DNA of 22,743 nucleotides from an uncultured Collinsella sp. (GTDB taxonomy: Bacteria > Actinomycetota > Coriobacteriia > Coriobacteriales > Coriobacteriaceae), in the NCBI GenBank assembly GCA_902494535.1, contig CABUTO010000039.1, positions 1 through 22,743 on the forward strand. The letters are read 5' to 3'. Position numbers and translations under genes: made by a program. Position 1 is the stretch's first letter; every line of letters starts with the position of its first letter. Below are positions 6,668 through 14,179 of the stretch, piece after piece. The notes below the pieces were generated by a model. It did not search any database. It saw only the letters and a program-made list of their open reading frames with translations, and had not been told where the DNA came from.

Positions 6668-7552
6668 CTATTTCAGCTCATCGATATCGATATGTTCGAT
6701 GCTCTTGAGCGGCTGACCAAAGATAAAGCTGCCCGCCACCGCAAACTCGGCAATGTTATCGGCCGTCGTGGCAAAACGATGCTGCGGCTCGGCGGCGTCG
6801 CCCGCCAGCTGCTCGCGGCGCGTGAGGATATCGGTCAGCTCGCGTGTGGTCTCCTCGGCGGAACTCACGACGCGCACCCCAGGCCCCAGAGCATGGCGGA
6901 TAGGTCCCACCAACAGCGGAAAATGCGTACAGCCGAGCACCACGGTATCGATACCGTGGTCGCGCAGCGGCTCAACCGTGGCACCCACCAGCGCACGCAC
7001 GGCAGGCGTATCGAAGATGTCCTCGTTCTCAAGCCACTGTTCCTGCAGATGCGCACCCGAGGCGAGCTCGTGTTCGACAACCTCGACAAAGCTCGAGGCA
7101 GGACAGCCGTATACATCGACGCCGGCATCTAGATCCTGAATGGCGCGCGTGTAGGCGCCCGAGCGAATGGTGAGGTTGGTGGCGAGCACGCCCACGCGAC
7201 GCGTACGCGTGCTGTTGATTGCCGCACGGGCACCCGGCGCGATCACACCGATCACGGGAACGTCGAGCACCTGCTGGGCCAGACGCAAGGCCGCAGCGGT
7301 CGCCGTGTTGCAGGCGATGACCATAATCTTGACGTCGTGCTTCGAAAGCCAACGACCCGCCTGCAACGCAAACGAGCGCACTTCATCCTCGGTGCGGGTG
7401 CCGTAGGGGCAGCGCTTGGTGTCGCCAAAGTAGTAGACGGACTCGTGCGGCAGCGCCGTCGCAATCGCGCGCGCAACCGTCAGACCGCCCAAACCAGAAT
7501 CGAACACGCCAATCGGGCGCGTGTCGCCTGCCGGATTCTCGATATCGGACAT
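6668..7552 (-). CDS. murI: Glutamate racemase
   Basis: MurI makes D-glutamate for the peptidoglycan stem peptide by a cofactor-independent two-cysteine mechanism. The 294 residues show GVFDSGLGGLTV (15-26, catalytic-region Asp18 and Ser19), YFGDTKRCPYG (41-51), ACNTATA with Cys81, and GCTHFPLL with Cys208 and His210. These are all expected catalytic elements. The ATG at 7550-7552 has only a close GGTGAGG upstream, a short and weak ribosome site. It lies 51 nt after the HAD gene, whose own upstream neighbour is murE, so two peptidoglycan precursor enzymes share the unit. A 22-bp perfect palindrome (6939-6960) lies within the codons before the second catalytic Cys. Confidence 0.96.
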   Translation of the reverse strand: MSDIENPAGDTRPIGVFDSGLGGLTVARAIATALPHESVYYFGDTKRCPYGTRTEDEVRSFALQAGRWLSKHDVKIMVIACNTATAAALRLAQQVLDVPVIGVIAPGARAAINSTRTRRVGVLATNLTIRSGAYTRAIQDLDAGVDVYGCPASSFVEVVEHELASGAHLQEQWLENEDIFDTPAVRALVGATVEPLRDHGIDTVVLGCTHFPLLVGPIRHALGPGVRVVSSAEETTRELTDILTRREQLAGDAAEPQHRFATTADNIAEFAVAGSFIFGQPLKSIEHIDIDELK

Positions 7553-7603
7553 TACCTCACCAGTCTCTCTCGAAAAGACATGTCCAAGTGCAGCGACGCC
7601 GCG

Positions 7604-8515
7604 CTACGAACGCGCCGCGACCAGCAGCTCTACCGTCGCCGCCCAACCGTCGACAATTTTGCCGCGCGTAACGAAAGCGTTCTCGCAAGCAGCCAGGAAC
7701 TCGGGCGCGCCGGCGCTCGTCAGGCCATTCTCGACCAGGCAGAACGTGCCCACGTGATCGGCCATGTAGAAGTCGGACTCGGAATCGCCGAGTGCGAGCG
7801 TCTCCTCGCGCTCGATCCCTAGGTGCTCGCAGAAGCGCGCAATGGCAACGCCCTTGTTGAGACCCGCCGGATTGATGTTGAAGGCGCGGCCGTCCTCGAC
7901 GCGATCGAGCTCGAGCGTCGTCGGCTTGGACAGATGTGTCAGGTGACCGTTGCAAGCCCAGATCAGACCGCAGCCGGCCTCGTCCAGGATGGCCTGGACC
8001 TCATCGTCGGGCACATCGCCGCGCATGCCGACGGTGACCTCACGGTATTTGTAGCCGGTCGACATGTCGTTGTGGTACTCGATCTTGTGCGGCCAGCGGG
8101 CAAGGATCTTCTCGCACACGCCGGTCTGCTCGATCACCTGGTGCGGAGTAAGGCCGCAGGCGGGGTCGTAAGGCATGTCACCGGTCAGATACTCCCAATC
8201 GTTGGCTTTGAGGTCGTACATAACCAGGCCGCCCATCTCACCAATGTAGGAGTTGAGGCCGAGCACGCGCGCGTCCTCGTGGATCATGGTACGGTTGCGG
8301 CCCGAGGTGGGAACCACCTGAATACCAGCGCGAGCGAGCGCCACGACGGCCTCGACGAGTTTGGTCGAGGGGTTGCCGTCGTTGTCGCGCAGCACGCACG
8401 AGCCGGGTGCGAGCATCGTGGCATCCAGGTCGGTAAAGACGTACTTGACCTTGGCCAAGCGCTCGCGCATCTCGCCCGAAAGCTCGGCAACGGTCGGCAG
8501 GGTGTTGTGGGACAT
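7604..8515 (-). CDS. HAD-superfamily (Cof/IIB-type) phosphatase
   Basis: This is a cytosolic phosphatase of unknown substrate. The 303-residue product shows motif I FTDLDATML (Asp29 and Asp31 as nucleophile and acid), motif II in VVPTSGRNR, motif III Lys in NPAGLNKG (about Lys221), and motif IV GDSESD (243-248). A large cap domain lies between motifs II and III, as in C2-cap HAD-IIB enzymes such as sugar phosphatases and mannosyl-3-phosphoglycerate phosphatase. A longer in-frame start (8557) lacks a ribosome site. The ATG at 8513-8515 has ACGGAG 5-6 nt upstream and is chosen. It sits between murE and murI, which suggests but does not show a link to cell-wall or phospho-metabolite housekeeping. 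Confidence 0.85.
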   Translation of the reverse strand: MSHNTLPTVAELSGEMRERLAKVKYVFTDLDATMLAPGSCVLRDNDGNPSTKLVEAVVALARAGIQVVPTSGRNRTMIHEDARVLGLNSYIGEMGGLVMYDLKANDWEYLTGDMPYDPACGLTPHQVIEQTGVCEKILARWPHKIEYHNDMSTGYKYREVTVGMRGDVPDDEVQAILDEAGCGLIWACNGHLTHLSKPTTLELDRVEDGRAFNINPAGLNKGVAIARFCEHLGIEREETLALGDSESDFYMADHVGTFCLVENGLTSAGAPEFLAACENAFVTRGKIVDGWAATVELLVAARS

Positions 8516-8622
8516 GGTTACTCCGTTTACGTAGAAGGGTTTGGACTTGGACGGCATGTTTTGATTGAGGGAACACGCTTATGGCGACAGCGCACTCAGG
8601 GCGCCGCCGCCATCATGGTTCA

Positions 8623-10185
8623 TTAGTCAAACTGGGTAACATCGATCAGGCGATTGGCCAACGAAAGGTCGCTCTCGATGGGCACGAACTCGTCGCCCAC
8701 GTGCATGAGCTCCTCGTCACCCTTTGCCAGCAGCAAGACAATGGTAGGAGCATTGGGGTTGATGTACTCCTCGCGCGCCGCCTTGAACGCCGCATGCACG
8801 GCGGCTTCACGATCGAGGATGATCTTGTTCGGCGTATCGTCGGGAACATGTTCGGCAAGCTCGCGACAGACCTTCATCGGGTCCTCGTGAGCCGGGTCCT
8901 CGTTGGCAAAGATCATCAGGTCGGAATATGGTGCGGCCTCGCGCGGAAGCTGCTCGCGGCGCTCCTGCGCCTTGCCGCCGGCAGCGCCAAACACTGCGAT
9001 GACCGGGCTGGCGGGAAACGCGCGCTTGACCGACGAGAAAAGCGAGCGGAACGAAAGTTGGTTGTGAGCGTAGTCAACAACACAAATCACGCGGCCGTCC
9101 TTCGACTCCACGACCTCCATGCGGCCCGGCACACGCAGCTTGGAGAGGCCCTTCTTGATGGCATCGATACCGATGCCAATCTCGCGCGCGGCGGCGATAG
9201 CGACCAGCGCGTTTTCCACGTTAAAGTCGCCCGCGATGCCCAGCAGGACCTTCTCCCCCGCCTCGGGCTCGTCGGCACACAGGCCATGCAAGTTGAACTC
9301 GATGCTAAAGCCGACCATGCGTACGTCGCTCGCCCACAGGCTTGCCTCGGGATGCCCGACGCCAACGGTCACCAAGCGCTCGGCAGTCGACGCTGCCCCC
9401 AGCACACGGTCAACCTCTTCGGTGCCCAGATTCACCACGGCGGTCTTTGCCTGGTCAAAGATCCTGAGCTTGCTCTCAAAATAATCCTCAAACGTGGGGT
9501 GTTCAATCGGCGAGATGTGGTCGCGGCCGATGTTGAGGAAGCACGCCACGTCAAACGGCAGATTCTCGACGCGTTGGTACTTGAGCGCCTGGCTCGAAAC
9601 CTCCATGACCATGGACTGGCGACCGGACGTGCGGCAGTTGGCGATATGGCGCCAGACCTCGGGGGCCTCGGGCGTAGTATTGGTGCTCTCGTAGCACTCG
9701 ATGCCATCGTCGGTACTCACCGAGCCGATCATGCCGCAGGACTCGCCCGCCGCCTTGATGATGGACTGGAGCATAAAAGCGGCCGTGGTCTTTCCCTTGG
9801 TGCCGGTGATGCCCACGATCTTGACGTCGTGGTCGGGACGGTCGTAGACCTCCGTCGGCAACAAGGCCATGGCCGTGCGAACGCTGTCCACGACCAGCAT
9901 CGCAGCACCGCTCTCCTGCGCCAGCGGCTCCAGAGACTCGACCAGCGACTCCTCGCACACAAATGCGACGGCGCCCGCATCGAGCGCCATGCTCAAAAAC
10001 GCGGGCTTAAAGGCAGCACCTTTGCAAAAGAACACGTCACCTGCCGAGACCGCGCGCGAATCAAACGAGCAGCCGGTCACGGCACGCTCGTCAACCTGCT
10101 CTGATGCGCGCAGCTCGCCGCACACATCGAGCAGCTTGGCAAGCGTATCGACCGTGGTCACGGTCGCGGAATCCGAATGGTGCAT
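8623..10185 (-). CDS. murE: UDP-N-acetylmuramyl-tripeptide synthetase (MurE), non-DAP type
   Basis: MurE adds the third, diamino acid residue to UDP-MurNAc-L-Ala-D-Glu using ATP. The 520 residues contain the N-terminal UDP-binding domain (about 1-115), the ATP loop GITGTKGKTT (125-134), the STNTTPE and MEVSSQAL substrate motifs, the ESKL site (carbamylated-type Lys239), VPGRMEVV and DYAHN (371-375). At the position of the diaminopimelate-selecting DNPR motif it has NEDPAHEDP (428-436). The TKGKTT loop and DYAHN also resemble L-Lys-adding MurE of streptococci and lactobacilli. This predicts L-lysine or L-ornithine rather than meso-DAP at position 3. The ATG has AAAGGTG upstream, and a clear promoter lies at 10221-10249. 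It is probably the first gene of the murE-HAD-murI-rph group. Confidence 0.93.
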   Translation of the reverse strand: MHHSDSATVTTVDTLAKLLDVCGELRASEQVDERAVTGCSFDSRAVSAGDVFFCKGAAFKPAFLSMALDAGAVAFVCEESLVESLEPLAQESGAAMLVVDSVRTAMALLPTEVYDRPDHDVKIVGITGTKGKTTAAFMLQSIIKAAGESCGMIGSVSTDDGIECYESTNTTPEAPEVWRHIANCRTSGRQSMVMEVSSQALKYQRVENLPFDVACFLNIGRDHISPIEHPTFEDYFESKLRIFDQAKTAVVNLGTEEVDRVLGAASTAERLVTVGVGHPEASLWASDVRMVGFSIEFNLHGLCADEPEAGEKVLLGIAGDFNVENALVAIAAAREIGIGIDAIKKGLSKLRVPGRMEVVESKDGRVICVVDYAHNQLSFRSLFSSVKRAFPASPVIAVFGAAGGKAQERREQLPREAAPYSDLMIFANEDPAHEDPMKVCRELAEHVPDDTPNKIILDREAAVHAAFKAAREEYINPNAPTIVLLLAKGDEELMHVGDEFVPIESDLSLANRLIDVTQFD

Positions 10186-10220
10186 CTTTCACCTTTCTCA
10201 GCCATTTGGCAGGGACGGTT

Positions 10221-10249
10221 TTTATAGTAACTGAAACGCACCCACGCAA
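10221..10249 (-). promoter_or_regulatory. murE promoter
   Basis: Minus-strand -35 TTGCGT (10244-10249), a 17-bp spacer and -10 TATAAA (10221-10226), giving a leader of about 30 nt. The -35 overlaps the T-tract of the asnB terminator, so termination and re-initiation are directly adjacent. Confidence 0.75.
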
Positions 10250-10272
10250 AAACGGCTCCCGGAGGAGCCGTT
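10246..10272 (-). terminator. asnB intrinsic terminator
   Basis: AACGGCTCC (10251-10259) pairs perfectly with GGAGCCGTT (10264-10272) around a CGGA loop. The minus strand continues TTTTTGCG. It lies 25 nt past the asnB stop. Confidence 0.9.
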
Positions 10273-10297
10273 ACGCGCAGGCGTTCGTAAGCCGAGG

Positions 10298-12178
10298 CTA
10301 GGCAGCCTGAACAGCGGGCTGGTCCTCGTCGATAAAGAAGCGCTTGTACCACACCAGGAACACGAGCGGCGTATAGATCTTGCGCTGGAAATCGCCCTTG
10401 CCCGCAAAGTGCAGATCGAGCAGGTGCATGAGCTCGTCGGTATCGAAGAACTCGCTTGCCCACGGCGCGGTGAAGTACTCCTTGACATAGTCGTACCACT
10501 TTTGCTCGCGCAGCCAGTAGACAATCGGCACCGGGAAGCCCACCTTAGGACGGGTGGCCCACTCATCGGGCAGCGACTTGTTGGCAGCGTGGCGGAGTAC
10601 CTGTTTGTTGCCGTTCTCGTTGATGCGGTAGCGGTCGGGAATGTGCTCGGCGAACTCCATGACTTTGCGGTCCAGGAAGGGCACGCGCAGCTCCAGCGAG
10701 TGCGCCATGCACATCTTGTCGGCCTTGAGCAGAATGTCGCCCGGGAGCCACATATTCATGTCCAGGTACTGCTTCTTGACCAGTTCGGGCTGACCCTTCA
10801 CGCGCGCGTAGATGGGAGCGGCAAGCTCGAAGGCGCCGTCGCCGGTGTTGTACTCGGGCTTGAGCACGCCGTCGACCTCGCGCTCCGGCCATACCAGAGC
10901 CTGTCCCAGGAACGACTTCTCGGGGATCTCGGCACCCTTGACCAGGAAGTTATGTCCCTTGAAGTACGGCATATGCAGCGCCAGGTTACCGAGCGCGCGA
11001 CGGATGGGCAGCGGCACCATCTTTTTGTACTTGCGCACCGGGACCGTATCCTCGTAGTAGGCGTAGCCGCCAAAGAGTTCGTCGGCGCCTTCGCCCGAAA
11101 GCACGACGGTAACGTCCTTGCGGGCCATCTCGGCCAAGAACCACAGCGGCACGGAAGACAGGTTGGACTGCGGCTCGTCCATGTGATACTGGATGTCCTC
11201 GAGCGCACCGAAGAACTCGTCGGCGGTAATCATCTTGCGAACGTTCTCGACGCCGAGCTTATCGGAAAGCTCCTTGGCGTAGTTGGTCTCGTTGAAGTTC
11301 TTGTAGTCAAAGCCCACCGAGAAGGTCTTGTCGGGCATGAGGCAAGCGGCGATGTAGCTGGAGTCGACGCCACCGGAGAGGAACGACGCGACCTTGACGT
11401 CGGCGATGCGATGGGCCTCGACGCTCTCGTGCACGACCTCGTCCAGCTCGTCGACATACTCTTCGAACGGCTTCTCGACGGCAGAGTAATCGCAATCCCA
11501 GTAGCGCTCGATGTTCATCTTGCCGGTCGGGATATCGACGGTAAAGTAGTGCGCCGGCGGCAGCTTGTAGACACCCTCGAAGAAGGTCTCCTCGGTTGCC
11601 GAATACTGCAGCGTCATGTACGGACGCAGAGCCTTTTTGTTGACCGCCTTGTGGAAGTGCGGGTAGTCCAGGAAGCTCTTGATCTCGGAACCAAAGAGCA
11701 CGCCCGGAGCGCCGTCGCCCGCATCGGCCATGGGATAGTAGTAAAGCGGCTTGATGCCAAAGATGTCGCGGGCGCCAAAAAGCTTGTTCTTCTTTTTGTC
11801 CCAGATGACGAAGGCGTACATACCGCGCAGGCGATCGAGGACGGCCTCGCCCCACTCCTCGTAGCCGTGCAGGAGGCTCTCGGTGTCGGCGCCGCAGTGG
11901 AACTTGTAGCCCTTGGCCTCGAGCTCGGAACGGAGTTCTTGGAAGTTGTAGATCTCGCCGTTGAAGACAATGACGACGCTGCCGTCCTCATTGGCCATGG
12001 GTTGAGCGCCGGCCTCGGTCAGGTCGAGGATCGACAGGCGGCGGAAGCCCAGGGCAACGCGGCCGTCGATAAACTGACCGCCCATGTCGGGACCGCGATG
12101 GACGATGCGGTCCATCATCTTGGTGAGCACCTCGGATTGGTTATCCGTCCCACCGACAAAACCGACAAAACCGCACAT
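10298..12178 (-). CDS. asnB: Asparagine synthase (glutamine-hydrolysing)
   Basis: AsnB forms asparagine from aspartate, glutamine and ATP in the cytosol. The 626-residue product begins MCGFVGF, where Cys2 after Met removal is the class II glutaminase nucleophile. Other glutaminase residues are visible: HRGPD (27-31), RRLSILDL (46-53), NGEIYN (73-78) and GAD (97-99). The synthetase half carries the ATP pyrophosphatase loop LSGGVDSS (267-274), LSGEGADELFGGY and LELRVPFLD. The ATG has AGGGGAT upstream. It appears monocistronic, with its own terminator and a divergent tRNA-Val upstream. AsnB paralogues can amidate cell-wall or antibiotic substrates, but the conserved features and lack of such neighbours favour plain asparagine synthesis. 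Confidence 0.93.
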   Translation of the reverse strand: MCGFVGFVGGTDNQSEVLTKMMDRIVHRGPDMGGQFIDGRVALGFRRLSILDLTEAGAQPMANEDGSVVIVFNGEIYNFQELRSELEAKGYKFHCGADTESLLHGYEEWGEAVLDRLRGMYAFVIWDKKKNKLFGARDIFGIKPLYYYPMADAGDGAPGVLFGSEIKSFLDYPHFHKAVNKKALRPYMTLQYSATEETFFEGVYKLPPAHYFTVDIPTGKMNIERYWDCDYSAVEKPFEEYVDELDEVVHESVEAHRIADVKVASFLSGGVDSSYIAACLMPDKTFSVGFDYKNFNETNYAKELSDKLGVENVRKMITADEFFGALEDIQYHMDEPQSNLSSVPLWFLAEMARKDVTVVLSGEGADELFGGYAYYEDTVPVRKYKKMVPLPIRRALGNLALHMPYFKGHNFLVKGAEIPEKSFLGQALVWPEREVDGVLKPEYNTGDGAFELAAPIYARVKGQPELVKKQYLDMNMWLPGDILLKADKMCMAHSLELRVPFLDRKVMEFAEHIPDRYRINENGNKQVLRHAANKSLPDEWATRPKVGFPVPIVYWLREQKWYDYVKEYFTAPWASEFFDTDELMHLLDLHFAGKGDFQRKIYTPLVFLVWYKRFFIDEDQPAVQAA

Positions 12179-12229
12179 ATACTATCCCCTCTGCTGTTGC
12201 TGGGCATCAAATCGAATCAGTAGCTTTTG

Positions 12230-12235
12230 AGTATA
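12230..12235 (-). promoter_or_regulatory. Possible asnB -10 element
   Basis: TATACT on the minus strand about 50 nt upstream of the asnB start. No good -35 is seen. TTCCGC (12255-12260) would need a 19-bp spacer. Confidence 0.35.
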
Positions 12236-12346
12236 CCCGAGGGCGTAAAGAGGGGCGGAATGTTCAGGCAATCTCAACTGAATCAGCTCCGCTGTGACAC
12301 GCGCGAGTTACCTTTAATGGATATGAGGTGAATGGGGCGATTGTTT

Positions 12347-12355
12347 TGCTATACT
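12347..12355 (+). promoter_or_regulatory. Extended -10 promoter for tRNA-Val
   Basis: TGC-TATACT (TATACT at 12350-12355) lies 10 nt before the tRNA 5' end. The -35 region is poor, as expected for an extended -10 promoter. Confidence 0.6.
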
Positions 12356-12365
12356 CTCTCCGCAC

Positions 12366-12441
12366 GGGCGATTGGCGCAACGGTTAGCGCAGGTGCTTTA
12401 CACGCACAAGGCTGGGGGTTCGAATCCCTCATCGCCCACCA
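12366..12441 (+). tRNA. tRNA-Val (anticodon TAC)
   Basis: This is a 76-nt cloverleaf. The acceptor stem GGGCGAT/ATCGCCC is followed by A and an encoded CCA. The D-stem is GCGC/GCGC, the anticodon loop is TTTACAC (anticodon TAC) on a stem with one weak pair, and the T-arm contains GGTTCGAATCC. It is the only confident plus-strand gene in the window, divergent from asnB and convergent with argD. Confidence 0.96.
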
Positions 12442-12451
12442 CTGATTTGAT

Positions 12452-12482
12452 AGGCTCCCAGCAATGGGAGCCTTTCTTTTTT
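12452..12482 (+). terminator. tRNA-Val terminator
   Basis: AGGCTCCCA (12452-12460) pairs perfectly with TGGGAGCCT (12465-12473) around GCAA, followed by TTCTTTTTT. This is a textbook intrinsic terminator 10 nt after the tRNA. Confidence 0.95.
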
Positions 12483-12494
12483 GGGCCCATCGCA

Positions 12495-12510
12495 GAGGGA
12501 TTCGAACCCC
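12495..12510 (-). repeat. Inverted copy of tRNA-Val T-arm (16 bp)
   Basis: The 16 bases at 12495-12510 are the exact reverse complement of 12415-12430 in the tRNA-Val T-arm. With one indel the match extends a few bases further. No full cloverleaf surrounds it, so this looks like a tRNA 3' fragment left by recombination or integration, not a functional tRNA. Confidence 0.6.
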
Positions 12511-12534
12511 ACAGCTCACTCGTTTCAAGGGCAG

Positions 12535-12709
12535 TGGTCAAAAAATGCCAAATATGAGTACTGCTACCTCTTTTGTAACAGCATTTTCGAGGTCCCAAAG
12601 GGCAAATCTGACAGCAAAACTGGACATATGCGGTCCAATTCGTCAAATTGTGTCTAATTTATATGCTACAGAATTAGTGCCCGTACTCATATTTGGCATT
12701 TTTTGACCA
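12535..12709. repeat. 175-bp element with perfect 27-bp terminal inverted repeats
   Basis: Left arm 12535-12561 (starts TGGTCAAAAAATGCC) and right arm 12683-12709 (ends GGCATTTTTTGACCA) are exact reverse complements. The 121-bp interior is AT-rich, non-coding and itself partly self-complementary, with TGGAC (12621-12625) / GTCCA (12633-12637) and an imperfect TGTAACAGCAT / ATGCTACA pair. TTTTGACCA recurs once more just outside the right arm (12717-12725). The form fits a MITE-like dispersed repeat or a long structured RNA or bidirectional terminator. No target-site duplication is clear. Confidence 0.75.
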
Positions 12710-12740
12710 GAGGGACTTTTGACCATCGCAAATCAGCAAC

Positions 12741-12801
12741 AAAACGGGCTCCGGATCGCCAAATCATGCCGCATATGACACACCCAGCAGTCCGGAACCC
12801 G
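12741..12801 (-). terminator. argD operon terminator
   Basis: On the minus strand an 11-bp stem (12791-12801 with 12745-12755, one G-T pair) encloses a loop of about 35 nt and is followed by TTTTGTTGC. It begins 26 nt after the argD stop and closes the argCJBD unit. Confidence 0.7.
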
Positions 12802-12826
12802 GTCCAAATTGAGTTATTGCGCCGCG

Positions 12827-14110
12827 TTAGACCAAGACACCCGACAGGATCTCGATCAGACTGTCCACGTCGGCTTCCTCGCAGACGAGCGGCGGCAAGA
12901 AACGCAGCGTATGAGCACCCGTAGCGTTAATCACGGCACCGGCGGCCAGCGCGCGGGCAACAATATCATGCGCGTCGCCCGCGGCATCATCCAAATCGCA
13001 GCCGAGCATCAGGCCACGGCCACGCACCTCTACCACATGCGGAAGCTTAGCCAGCGCCTGCTCCATATAGGCACCCACCTTGGCAGCATGCTCGGCATAA
13101 TCGCCGCGCACAAGCGCGGAGAGCGTCGCGGCACACGCCGTGATGGCCAGGCAGCTACCGCCAAAGGTCGAGCCGTGGTCGCCCGGCTTAAACACGTCAG
13201 CAATCTCCTTCTTTGCCACGACGGCACCCATGGGCACGCCATCAGCAATGCCCTTGGCAAGGCTCATGATGTCGGGCTCCACGCCATAGGTTTGGAACGC
13301 AAATGGCTTGCCGGAGCGGAAGATACCGCACTGGACCTCGTCGGCGATAAGCACGGCGCCCACTTCGTGTGCCAGGTCGCGCGCTGCCGCCATAAACTCC
13401 TCGGTCATGGGGTGCACGCCACTCTCGCCCTGGATCGGCTCGAGCATCACGGCACAAATTTCGCTCCCCAGCTGCTTAAAGATCGCACGCAGCTCATCGA
13501 CATCGTTGGGCGTGCAGGCCACAAAGCCACCCGGCAGCGGACGGAAACTATCCTGCAGCCAATCCTGCATGGTGGCGGCAATGGTCTCGAGCGTACGGCC
13601 GTGAAAACCGCCGCGCATGCACACGATGGTGTTACCGCCGTTACCGGCACGCTTGGCGTACAGGCGCGCGAGCTTCATCGAGCCCTCGTTGGCCTCGGCG
13701 CCGGAGTTAGCAAAGAACGTCTCCCACACCTGCTCGCCTGCAGCCGGGGCACCAAGAGCAGCTGCCGTGGTCTCATCGCCGGCGGCAATGGCATCGGCAA
13801 GCACGCGCGCACCATCTACGTCGTCGTTAGCAAGCTTGGACAGCAGCGCCGCGACCTGTCCACGCTGCTCGATGTAGAAGTAATTGGAGACATGCATGAG
13901 CTTTTTGGTCTGTGCCTCGAGCGCCGAGAGCACAGCCAGGTTGCCATGACCTAGGCTGCACACGCCGATGCCGGCAAGAAAGTCGAGGTACTCACGGCCA
14001 TCGTCGCCGGTGAGCTTCATGCCGTGACCCTCGACAAACTCGACCGGAGAGCGGCCAAAGGTATGCATAACGTAATGGGATTCAAGCGATTGCTGAGCTG
14101 CAAGTGACAT
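12827..14110 (-). CDS. argD: Acetylornithine aminotransferase
   Basis: ArgD is a PLP-dependent class III aminotransferase that converts N-acetylglutamate semialdehyde to N-acetylornithine. The 427 residues show LDFLAGIGVCSLGHG (42-56), NSGAEANE (135-142, phosphate-binding region), FHGRT (169-173), LEPIQGE (223-229), IADEVQCG (255-262, PLP-ring Asp257) and SLAKGIADG with the Schiff-base Lys286. Most ArgD proteins are about 390-400 residues. The excess is mainly an insertion at about 91-128, rich in Ala and Asp and placed just before the phosphate-binding motif. The ATG has GAAAGG upstream. It is the last gene of argCJBD, 69 nt after argB. Related omega-aminotransferases exist, but the operon makes ArgD the clear choice. 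Confidence 0.94.
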   Translation of the reverse strand: MSLAAQQSLESHYVMHTFGRSPVEFVEGHGMKLTGDDGREYLDFLAGIGVCSLGHGNLAVLSALEAQTKKLMHVSNYFYIEQRGQVAALLSKLANDDVDGARVLADAIAAGDETTAAALGAPAAGEQVWETFFANSGAEANEGSMKLARLYAKRAGNGGNTIVCMRGGFHGRTLETIAATMQDWLQDSFRPLPGGFVACTPNDVDELRAIFKQLGSEICAVMLEPIQGESGVHPMTEEFMAAARDLAHEVGAVLIADEVQCGIFRSGKPFAFQTYGVEPDIMSLAKGIADGVPMGAVVAKKEIADVFKPGDHGSTFGGSCLAITACAATLSALVRGDYAEHAAKVGAYMEQALAKLPHVVEVRGRGLMLGCDLDDAAGDAHDIVARALAAGAVINATGAHTLRFLPPLVCEEADVDSLIEILSGVLV

Positions 14111-14179
14111 GGGATGCCTTTCGTTGGGCGCCGGACGGCGCAGACCTATGGGTGCAGGAATGGGGCGGCTGCGGGTCAG

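Larger units (their letters stand above)
12442..12826. other. 385-bp convergent gap: terminators, tRNA fragment, inverted-repeat element
   Basis: No protein gene is supported here. In order, the gap holds the tRNA-Val terminator, an inverted partial copy of the tRNA-Val T-arm (12495-12510), a 175-bp element with 27-bp perfect inverted repeats (12535-12709), and the argD terminator (12745-12801). Base composition drops to AT-rich inside the element, unlike the flanking genes. Confidence 0.8.

Noticed and set aside
8581..10104. 507-codon plus-strand frame opposite murE
   Set aside because: It has low-complexity His/Arg/Leu composition and no domains. murE on the other strand is certain.
10204..10226. 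Dispersed repeat suggested by ATTTGGCAGG shared with 5878-5887
   Set aside because: Only 10 bases match, and the surrounding sequence is explained by the murE promoter and by the rph terminator.
10409..12223. 604-codon plus-strand frame opposite asnB
   Set aside because: This is another antisense frame, rich in Val, Leu and Gly. asnB is certain on the minus strand.
12398..12646. Minus-strand 82-codon frame across tRNA-Val and the tRNA fragment
   Set aside because: This is a translation of tRNA and terminator DNA, a common false hypothetical protein.
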